NCBI GenBank assembly: GCA_040878225.1
Contig: JBBDMR010000140.1
Location: 1-12,096 of the forward strand
DNA: 12,096 bases
Direction: 5' to 3'
From: MA-ANB-1 sp040878225
GTDB taxonomy: Bacteria; Actinomycetota; Acidimicrobiia; Spongiisociales; ZC4RG35
This document shows, one piece after another, positions 7,054 through 12,096 of the stretch (positions are counted from its first letter, which is position 1; each line of letters starts with the position of its first letter). Made by a program: the position numbers and the translations under genes. A model generated the notes under the pieces. It had not been told where the DNA came from, searched no databases, and saw only the letters and a list, made by a program, of their open reading frames with translations.

Positions 7054-7980
7054 ATGAGCGAGATCTGCAGGGTATGTGATCAGGCCGGCACCCATCGTAT
7101 GGGCTCATATGTCTTCTGCGATACCCACTACGAGCACGCCCGCCGATCACGGGGCAGCCTGTGGAGAGCCGACCTCGGATCGGTCGTGGTGTTGGTGGCA
7201 TTGGTGGCTCTGATGGGTTTCCTCGACGCCGTGGTTCAGCCGACTCTCGGTGGGACTGGCCTCCTTTGGGCAGGACTCGCTCTGAGCCTCGTCGTCTCGA
7301 TGGTGTGGCTGGCCTTCTTCTACCGTCGCGACCGTTACGAGCCCGAGCCGCGGGGAATGGTGCTCCAGGTGTTCTTTTTGGCGGCGCTATTGGCCGGGGC
7401 GGTGGGCATTCCCCTTGCGGAGGAAGTGTTCCGCACATCGGATTGGCTCCATCGCACCGCTTGGGCGGAGATCCTGGGCGGTGTGCTGGTCCTGGGCTTC
7501 AGCCAGGAGTTCCTCAAGTATTCTGCAGTTCGCTTTTCCGTCTACAAGTCGGCCGAATTCGATGAGCGCACCGATGGCATCATCTATGGGATCGCCGCCG
7601 GATTGGGCTTCTCCCTGGTTCTCAACGTAGCTCTCGTGCTCGACTCCGGAGGGGTCGACCTGGGTTCCGGCTCGATCCGTATCGTCCTCACCGCACTGGC
7701 CCATGCCAGCTTCGCCGGTATCACTGGATACTTTCTCGGCAGGCAGAAGCTGGAGGCCCGTCCCCTGTGGTGGATGCCGCTCGGAGTGTCGATCGCCGCC
7801 TTGCTCAACGGCGTCTTCTTCTATCTGCGAGGAGCGGTGGTGCAGGGAGGCATTGGGCCGGCCGGCGGTGTGTCCTACGCCTGGGCGGGCCTGGCGTTGG
7901 CCGGGGCTCTAGCCGCCCTGGTGGCTTGGGGGCTGACGGTTTTGATCCGGCGCGACCTAGCTAAGGCGGAGGCCTCATGA
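7054..7980 (+). CDS. PrsW-family-like membrane protein with divergent catalytic motifs
   Basis: Polytopic membrane protein of 308 aa related to PrsW intramembrane metalloproteases (CPBP/Abi superfamily), which in Bacillus cleave an anti-sigma factor. A short N-terminal metal-binding-like knuckle (C5-x2-C8 ... C22-x2-H25) precedes about eight hydrophobic segments. PrsW landmarks are present in order: RRDRYEPEP at 91-99, Q151-E-F-L-K155 where the family has EExxK, DGIIYGIAAGLGFSLVLN at 174-191 where it has DG..YG..xGxGFA..EN, HASFAGITGYFLG from 217, and LLNG at 250-253. The first Glu of motif one, the Glu of motif two and the last-motif His are replaced (Q151, L190, A/L near 250). The fold is likely kept but peptidase activity is doubtful. 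ATG at 7054 has GGAGG four bases upstream. The stop overlaps the next start (ATGA). Confidence 0.8.
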   Translation: MSEICRVCDQAGTHRMGSYVFCDTHYEHARRSRGSLWRADLGSVVVLVALVALMGFLDAVVQPTLGGTGLLWAGLALSLVVSMVWLAFFYRRDRYEPEPRGMVLQVFFLAALLAGAVGIPLAEEVFRTSDWLHRTAWAEILGGVLVLGFSQEFLKYSAVRFSVYKSAEFDERTDGIIYGIAAGLGFSLVLNVALVLDSGGVDLGSGSIRIVLTALAHASFAGITGYFLGRQKLEARPLWWMPLGVSIAALLNGVFFYLRGAVVQGGIGPAGGVSYAWAGLALAGALAALVAWGLTVLIRRDLAKAEAS

Positions 7981-8555
7981 TGTCCACCATTCCCGCCCCC
8001 GCCCCTGCACTCCCTCGGGACGACGAAACAATTTCGGTGTGGCTGGTGGTAGCCGTGACCCTGCTGGCGCTCTTGGCGGGATGGGGGGTGCGGACCTCAG
8101 TTGAGAACCGCACCAGGGCGGTGGAGCAGGCCGGGGTGAGCGCCGCCGTGCCGGCCGATTGGATCGTACAAGAGGGCTTTGGTGAGCTGCGGCTCGTGAC
8201 CTGGAACTCGGAACTTCCCGAGGAGCGCTACAGCGTATCTGTGCTCGCCGGCGTCGGCGCTCTCAGCGACGCTGCGGCAAAGCGCAGCGCCGAACGCGCC
8301 CAACTTCTCGGTACCTACCGGCTATTGGACGAGGGTCCGGTGGTGATCGGAGACAGGGACGGCTACCGGGTCAGCTTTGCATACGTGCCCACAGGTCGGC
8401 CAGGGATTCCCGTCGTCGTCCAAGGTGTCGACTATTACTTCGAGGAGGCGGGAGGCGTAACCGTGGTCTCGATGGAGTCACCGGAGGAGCGCTTCGATCA
8501 GACCCTGCCTCGCTTCCTGCGCTTTCTTGCCACGGTGGAAGTGGAGCAGCCGTGA
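7977..8555 (+). CDS. Single-TM exported protein of unknown function
   Basis: 192-aa protein with a proline-rich cytoplasmic N terminus, a membrane helix at about 21-38 (VWLVVAVTLLALLAGWGV), and an extracytoplasmic domain from about 50. The outer part starts AAVPADWIVQEG and ends with SPEERFDQTLPRFLRFLATV. This layout recalls PsbP/DcrB-like domains, where 'P-x-x-W' opens the fold and a 'f..il.s.' helix closes it, but I cannot assign it firmly. No cysteines are seen in the outer domain. The start overlaps the PrsW-like stop (ATGA), with GGAGG at 7968-7972 serving ATG 7977 or, with better spacing, ATG 7980. Its own stop overlaps the next start (GTGA). Tight coupling on both sides suggests it works with the PrsW-like protein and the lipoprotein. 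Confidence 0.78.
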   Translation: MMSTIPAPAPALPRDDETISVWLVVAVTLLALLAGWGVRTSVENRTRAVEQAGVSAAVPADWIVQEGFGELRLVTWNSELPEERYSVSVLAGVGALSDAAAKRSAERAQLLGTYRLLDEGPVVIGDRDGYRVSFAYVPTGRPGIPVVVQGVDYYFEEAGGVTVVSMESPEERFDQTLPRFLRFLATVEVEQP

Positions 8556-9478
8556 ACCATGACCAAACCCGTGTGCTGCTGGCGGCACTAACAGTGGTGG
8601 TCGCCGCCTGCACCGGGCCGGCCCAGGTGGAGGTGACGACCACCCCGGCCGCCGCGGCGACGACTACCACCACCGCTCCGGCGACGACTACCACCGCCGC
8701 TCCAGCGACTACGACTACGACCCCAGACACAACCACGACAACCCTGGTGGCGGGCCAGGGAAGCGGACAGGAGGCGTTCACGTTCAACGGCTGGGGCAGC
8801 CGCCTTGACGAGAATAACTGCCCAAGCGATCCGGTCGAGGCCTACCCGTCGGGAACCACCCAGCTGCTGGCCCGTTTCCTCTTTGAAGGGATGACCGACG
8901 GCCAAGACGTCTACTACGAATGGACGGTGGATGACCGCTTCACGATCTTCTCCCAGTTGGCGCAATGGACGTTCGGACCGGCATCTGATTGCTTCTGGTT
9001 TCAGTTCAGCGACCCCGGCGGGCTGCCCGACGGCGCCTATGGCCTCACCATCCATGCCGGGACCGATTTGGAGGGCAGAACCATCGGCAGCGCCTTCACC
9101 TCGGTGGGAGGAGGAGCGGACCTGCCGGTTGAAGATGAGGGAGGGATCAGCCTCGAGGGACGTATCATCGACCTCGATACCGGCCAGGGCATCGCCGGTG
9201 CGCTCTTCCAAGTGTTGAAGCTCCCTGAGGACATGACTCCCGATGAGGTCATCGAGAACTTCCTCACGCTGCGTGACATGAATCTGGTGGCGGCATTCAC
9301 CGAGACCGACGCCGACGGCTTCTACCAGGTACCCCCCTTGCCGCCGGCAGCTCTCTACCCGGTGGTGGTGGAAGCCCCCGGGTACCAGCTCGTCTTCGGA
9401 ACCATCGAGATCGTTGGGGACGTTCCCGCTGGCGGCGGCGTTTTCGAGCTGGGAGACATCGCGATGGTGGGCCAATAG
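8552..9478 (+). CDS. Lipoprotein with Thr-rich linker and two-domain C-terminal module
   Basis: Predicted cell-surface lipoprotein of 308 aa. The signal peptide (residues 1-19) ends in lipobox V-A-A-C20. Residues 28-65 are a Thr/Ala/Pro linker that would hold the domains away from the membrane. Domain A (about 72-187) contains C90 and C147, GMTDGQDVYYEW and CFWFQF. Domain B (about 198-308) has LEGRIIDLDTGQGIAGA, ETDADGFYQV and VVVEAPGYQ, a carboxypeptidase-regulatory-like beta sandwich. The same A+B pair forms the C-terminal half of the downstream serine protease, so the two genes are paralogous over this part; this one has no catalytic domain. GTG at 8552 overlaps the previous stop (GTGA), with GGAG at 8543-8546. 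A role as ligand-binding partner of the protease is inferred. Confidence 0.82.
   Translation: MNHDQTRVLLAALTVVVAACTGPAQVEVTTTPAAAATTTTTAPATTTTAAPATTTTTPDTTTTTLVAGQGSGQEAFTFNGWGSRLDENNCPSDPVEAYPSGTTQLLARFLFEGMTDGQDVYYEWTVDDRFTIFSQLAQWTFGPASDCFWFQFSDPGGLPDGAYGLTIHAGTDLEGRTIGSAFTSVGGGADLPVEDEGGISLEGRIIDLDTGQGIAGALFQVLKLPEDMTPDEVIENFLTLRDMNLVAAFTETDADGFYQVPPLPPAALYPVVVEAPGYQLVFGTIEIVGDVPAGGGVFELGDIAMVGQ
8657..8731 (+). repeat. 24-bp tandem repeat encoding the Thr-rich linker
   Basis: About three degenerate units begin at 8657, 8681 and 8705. They encode the 8-residue series ATTTTTAP / ATTTTAAP / ATTTTTPD. Slippage-prone coding repeats of this kind lengthen surface-protein stalks; copy number may vary between strains. 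Confidence 0.6.
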
Positions 9479-9545
9479 TGCCCCGGCGGTCAACGTTTGC
9501 CGCGTTAAGGCAACCGCACCGGCCTAAGCATTAGAGACGATCGCC

Positions 9546-11090
9546 ATGGCCGGTAGGCACAACAGAAGAAGACCACTCCGGGCGGTGTGTGGGATTGTCG
9601 TATTGGTGCTCAATGCCTGCACGGTACCCAGTCCGGAGGTCGCCGCGACCACGCTACAGACCGTCACCTCCATCCCCACCGGCGACTCCCCAACCGAGCC
9701 GCTGAATCAGGAGACGGCCTCGCTCGAACTTCTGGTCCGCGCCACCGTCCAGGTGATCCAGGTCAGAGGTGGCGTCCCGGTGGGCTGGGGATCAGGAACC
9801 GTGGTGTCTGCCGACGGGCTGATTCTGACCAACGCCCACGTCGCCACCCCCACAGCGCCGGGCCTCTCTGTGGGACAGAACGAGGAACCCGATGAGTTGT
9901 TTGTGGCCTTGGTCGAAGAGGAGGACCGTCCTCCGGTCCCGGTCTATCGGGTCGAGGTGCTCACCTCCGAGGGCTACCTCGATCTGGCTGTCCTGGAGGT
10001 TGTCGCCACCGTCGAGGGCGACCCTGTAGACCGAGAGGAGCTCGACCTGCCATTCGTCGAGTTGGGAGATTCCGACCAGATCGGGCTGGGCGAAGACCTG
10101 ATCGTGCTCGGGTTTCCCGGGATCGGAGGTGACACCATCAGCCTCACCACCGGTCAGGTGGCGGGGTTCCTGAGCGACGAGCGGGTGGGGGTGCGCGCCT
10201 GGGTAAAGACGGACAGCCAGATATCCCCCGGAAACTCAGGGGGCTTGGCGGCTGATCGGGCAGGCCGGATAATCGGCATACCCACCGAGGTGGCTTTCGG
10301 GCCCGGTTTCGGGGAGTTAGGGCGGCTCCGGCCGATCAACCTGGCCAAGACCCTCATCGACGACGCCCGCGGCGGAGAGCGATACGTACGGGATTCGACT
10401 GTCCTCCCCGGCGGTGGCGCCGAGCAGCTCGCCTTTTCGACCTGGACCACCGCGGTTGATGCGAACGGATGCGCCCTCGACTCGGTGGAGAGTTTTCCGA
10501 TGGGTGCCACCGCTGTGGCGGCGGTGTTCGACTGGAGCGGGATGACCGATGGGCAAGAGGTGTCCTACCAGTGGATACTCGATGGGCAGGACCTCCTCTT
10601 CTCGGATTCCTTCCTATGGGACGGGGGAGCGGAGGGGGAATGCGCCTGGTTCGCCTTGAACGGCGGCGGGCCAGCGCTCGCGAGTGGCAATTATGAGCTT
10701 TCCATCTTCTCCGCAACGGAGGCATCGCCCATCGGCGTCGCTTCCACAACAGTTGGAGTCGATGCTCTAACGGCGGGGGTGTCGGTGGGAGGCCGCATCG
10801 CCGACCTCGATACCGGAATGGGCATTCCTGGAGCCCGTATCTACATCCTGCGACCCGGAGTCGACGCCGAGGCTTGGCTTTTCGTCGATCGCGACTTCGC
10901 CGACGTGATCGCCAGCGCCCAGACGGACCCGGAGGGGCACTACCTTCTGTCCACGGCGCTGGAGAGGGAGGTGGACTATGAGGTGGTTGTGGAGGCTGAC
11001 GGTTACGACCCCGTGTCGGGCGAACTCCGTTTCGACCAGGAAGCGCCTGATTCGGTGGAGTTGAACGATATCTGGCTGATTGGCAGGTGA
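9546..11090 (+). CDS. Exported lipoprotein serine protease (trypsin/HtrA fold) with paralogous C-terminal module
   Basis: 514-aa predicted surface protease. The signal peptide (RRRPLRAVCGIVVLVLNA) ends in lipobox L-N-A-C25. A short Thr/Pro linker leads to a chymotrypsin-fold domain at about 60-280. The catalytic triad is visible: H98 in LTNAHV, D146 in YLDLAVL, and S231 in the SPGNSGG box (oxyanion G229). GWGSGTVVSADGLILTNAHV is the S1C/HtrA-type opening. There is no PDZ domain. Instead, residues 293-514 carry the A+B module of the upstream lipoprotein: C309 and C366 match its cysteine pair, SGMTDGQEVSYQW matches EGMTDGQDVYYEW, and GRIADLDTGMGIPGA matches GRIIDLDTGQGIAGA. It starts 67 nt after the lipoprotein gene. 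A small hairpin (ttgcc 9497-9501, ggcaa 9509-9513) lies in the gap, and the ribosome site is weak. Substrates are unknown. Confidence 0.9.
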   Translation: MAGRHNRRRPLRAVCGIVVLVLNACTVPSPEVAATTLQTVTSIPTGDSPTEPLNQETASLELLVRATVQVIQVRGGVPVGWGSGTVVSADGLILTNAHVATPTAPGLSVGQNEEPDELFVALVEEEDRPPVPVYRVEVLTSEGYLDLAVLEVVATVEGDPVDREELDLPFVELGDSDQIGLGEDLIVLGFPGIGGDTISLTTGQVAGFLSDERVGVRAWVKTDSQISPGNSGGLAADRAGRIIGIPTEVAFGPGFGELGRLRPINLAKTLIDDARGGERYVRDSTVLPGGGAEQLAFSTWTTAVDANGCALDSVESFPMGATAVAAVFDWSGMTDGQEVSYQWILDGQDLLFSDSFLWDGGAEGECAWFALNGGGPALASGNYELSIFSATEASPIGVASTTVGVDALTAGVSVGGRIADLDTGMGIPGARIYILRPGVDAEAWLFVDRDFADVIASAQTDPEGHYLLSTALEREVDYEVVVEADGYDPVSGELRFDQEAPDSVELNDIWLIGR

Positions 11091-11093
11091 TCT

Positions 11094-11116
11094 GAGGCCA
11101 GGCCGGGGGCCTTTAG
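11094..11116. terminator. GC-rich hairpin between convergent genes
   Basis: aggcc (11100-11104) and ggcct (11108-11112) pair around ggg, followed by TTT on the plus strand. It fills the 22-bp gap between the protease stop and the end of the convergent minus-strand gene and overlaps the latter's TAA. Its position suggests a terminator for the plus-strand cassette, perhaps acting in both directions; the T-run is short. Confidence 0.45.
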
Positions 11117-11829
11117 GTGGACGGATCTTCGATGAAAGGGGCAGCCGAGCCCTGGTTGGCCAGACGGTCGAGTAAGCCGAGAATCAGCTCGTGGAAGTCA
11201 ATCAGCTCCTCGACGTCGTGGGTCATCAGGCGCTTCCAGATAAGCAGCGTGGCGGCCCGGGGAACGGGCCCGTCAACCGGCTCGGAGTCGATTCGGATTT
11301 CTGCAAGGTCCGGGGACCGCACCACCTGCTCGAGAATCGAGGTATCGACCACGTTCCGCAGCTTGGCCGGGTCGTCGGTTCTCACAATGAAGCGGTCGTC
11401 GAAGTCCGGGGAGCCGACCTCCACGTCCTCCACCCCTCTAAGCCCGGATACTTTGTCGACCAGGCGTCCGACATCAATGTTCCACTCCATCCGCCAAGGG
11501 TTGCGGTGAAGCCATTGCTTGTCCCGGATGGCGAAGCGGAACCCGTCGGTGCTTGTGAAGTTGGCCCATACCTCTGTCCCCCGACGTGTGGAGAAGTGGA
11601 GGCCCGCGGCTGGAGCCCCCGTACGTAAGTCAGTGTGCGGCGCCCCCGTCTCGGGATCTAGCATCACGGTATCAAGGTGCACCTCCCAGTCGCCGAGCTG
11701 CGTCACCACCTCGTCGCTTCGCCAGAAGCGGTTGGCTCTGAATTCCCCTCCCATTTTGGCGGCAAACTCCTTCCAGGAGGGATGCCGGGTGGGGATCATG
11801 GCTTGCACTAAGGATGCACGGAGACTCAT
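11113..11829 (-). CDS. Conserved-looking protein of unknown function
   Basis: Soluble-looking protein of about 238 aa with no signal peptide, membrane helix or metal motif. Landmarks from the N terminus are HPSWKEFAAKMGGEF, RFWRSDEVVTQLGDWEVHLDT, FTSTDGFRFAIRD, then GVEDVEVGSPDFDDRFIV followed by KLRNVVDTSILEQV, and an acidic helical tail. The arrangement resembles a group of uncharacterised bacterial proteins I recall with 'W..A...GG.F', 'D..IG...FD..FI..g.d...vr' and a C-terminal helix, but I cannot give a domain name. The start is uncertain: ATG at 11829 is used; TTG at 11844 and ATG at 11799 are in frame, and none has a good ribosome site. It converges on the protease gene and is separate from the cassette. 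Confidence 0.72.
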   Translation of the reverse strand: MSLRASLVQAMIPTRHPSWKEFAAKMGGEFRANRFWRSDEVVTQLGDWEVHLDTVMLDPETGAPHTDLRTGAPAAGLHFSTRRGTEVWANFTSTDGFRFAIRDKQWLHRNPWRMEWNIDVGRLVDKVSGLRGVEDVEVGSPDFDDRFIVRTDDPAKLRNVVDTSILEQVVRSPDLAEIRIDSEPVDGPVPRAATLLIWKRLMTHDVEELIDFHELILGLLDRLANQGSAAPFIEDPST

Positions 11830-12022
11830 GGGATGATTGGACAAGCAGTCAGTTCAACAAGGGCGCGACGGGGATTAAACGGAAGCGCCCGTCAAGCTTG
11901 GCGTCAGCCAGGGCAGATCATTCTCGACGAAATAGCCCGGCTGTGGCAAGACCCAAATGAGACCCAAACCCATGTGAAGTCAGACGGCGACAACGAAACC
12001 CCCGCACCAGGGGAGATAATCA

Positions 12023-12046
12023 GCAGTCCCGACCGGATTCGAACCG
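12023..12046 (-). repeat. Direct repeat copy 2, tRNA 3'-end-like
   Basis: Partner of 1308-1331: 22 of 24 bases identical and same orientation, 10,715 bp apart. In this copy the repeat covers the acceptor 3' strand and most of the T arm of the tRNA-like sequence, which is where many integrases recombine. Confidence 0.45.
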
Positions 12047-12096
12047 GCGTTTCCGGCTTGAAAGGCCGAGACAGATACCGAAGCCTAACGACGATC
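12024..12096 (-). tRNA. tRNA-Glu(UUC)-like sequence, degenerate or truncated
   Basis: On the minus strand a 5-bp anticodon stem (TCGGC/GCCGG, 12065-12069 with 12053-12057) closes a 7-nt loop CTTTCAA, giving anticodon UUC. A 4-nt variable loop follows, then a 5-bp T stem (GCCGG/CCGGT) with loop TTCGAAT (12037-12043) and acceptor-like CGGGACT (12025-12031). However, no D stem forms in the bases upstream, and the visible 5' bases near 12096 do not pair well with the acceptor 3' strand. I read it as a tRNA remnant or attachment site, or a tRNA with an unusual 5' half cut by the window edge. Confidence 0.35.

Larger units (their letters stand above)
11833..12096 (+). pseudogene. Open frame running into the tRNA-like sequence; possible integrase tail
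   Basis: A plus-strand frame is open from ATG 11833 to the window edge (88 codons). Its middle part (QIILDEIARLWQDPNETQTH, about 11928-11987) has protein-like composition. The end is simply the reverse complement of the tRNA-like sequence (SPDRIRTG...), which is a usual artefact. Tyrosine recombinases of integrated elements often end next to the 3' end of their target tRNA, and the sequence could be such a degraded C terminus, but no catalytic motif is present to prove it. It may equally be chance. Confidence 0.2.

Noticed and set aside
8657..8731. Tandem repeats as a possible CRISPR or variable-number locus
   Set aside because: They are contiguous with no spacers and encode a Thr/Pro stalk in frame.
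8588..9493. 301-codon minus-strand frame opposite the lipoprotein
   Set aside because: GC-driven antisense shadow; the plus strand has a lipobox, a coupled GTG start and clear homology to the protease C terminus.

Overview
The window looks like chromosomal DNA from a high-GC actinobacterium, possibly of the Acidimicrobiia. This is inferred from GC-rich third codon positions, GTG starts, a SARP-type (BTAD) regulator, lipoproteins with Thr/Ala/Pro linkers, and a septum-formation-like lipoprotein. No rRNA, plasmid backbone, insertion sequence, CRISPR array or phage structural gene is visible.

Left part (about 1-1255, minus strand): a two-gene operon for extracytoplasmic thiol oxidation. It encodes a DsbB-like membrane quinone oxidoreductase and, overlapping its end by 8 nt, a membrane-anchored thioredoxin-fold protein with a WCSHC active site. 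A 274-bp divergent intergenic region follows. Then come two plus-strand genes (1530-3468): a cytoplasmic FAD amine/L-amino-acid oxidase-like enzyme and a small four-cysteine lipoprotein of the septum-formation type.

Middle and right part (3796-11090, all plus strand): a large TPR protein with a C-terminal SARP-type DNA-binding module, followed by five cell-envelope genes. These are a two-TM protein with an external beta-rich domain, a PrsW-like membrane protein whose catalytic residues look substituted, a single-TM protein, a lipoprotein with a Thr-rich linker, and a lipoprotein serine protease (trypsin/HtrA fold, intact His-Asp-Ser). The PrsW-like, single-TM and first lipoprotein genes are chained by 4-nt stop/start overlaps. 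The last two genes share the same two-domain C-terminal module with a conserved cysteine pair. My reading is a regulated surface cassette built around an exported protease and a non-catalytic paralogue. That function is inference.

Right end: a minus-strand gene of unknown function (11113-11829) converges on the protease gene. The last 75 bases hold a tRNA-like sequence (anticodon arm and T arm fold; D arm and acceptor do not). Its 3' end is repeated with 22 of 24 identical bases, in the same orientation, 10.7 kb away at 1308-1331. This pair could be att-like junctions of an old integrated element, and an unrecognised open frame next to the right copy could be an integrase remnant. Both ideas are unproven.
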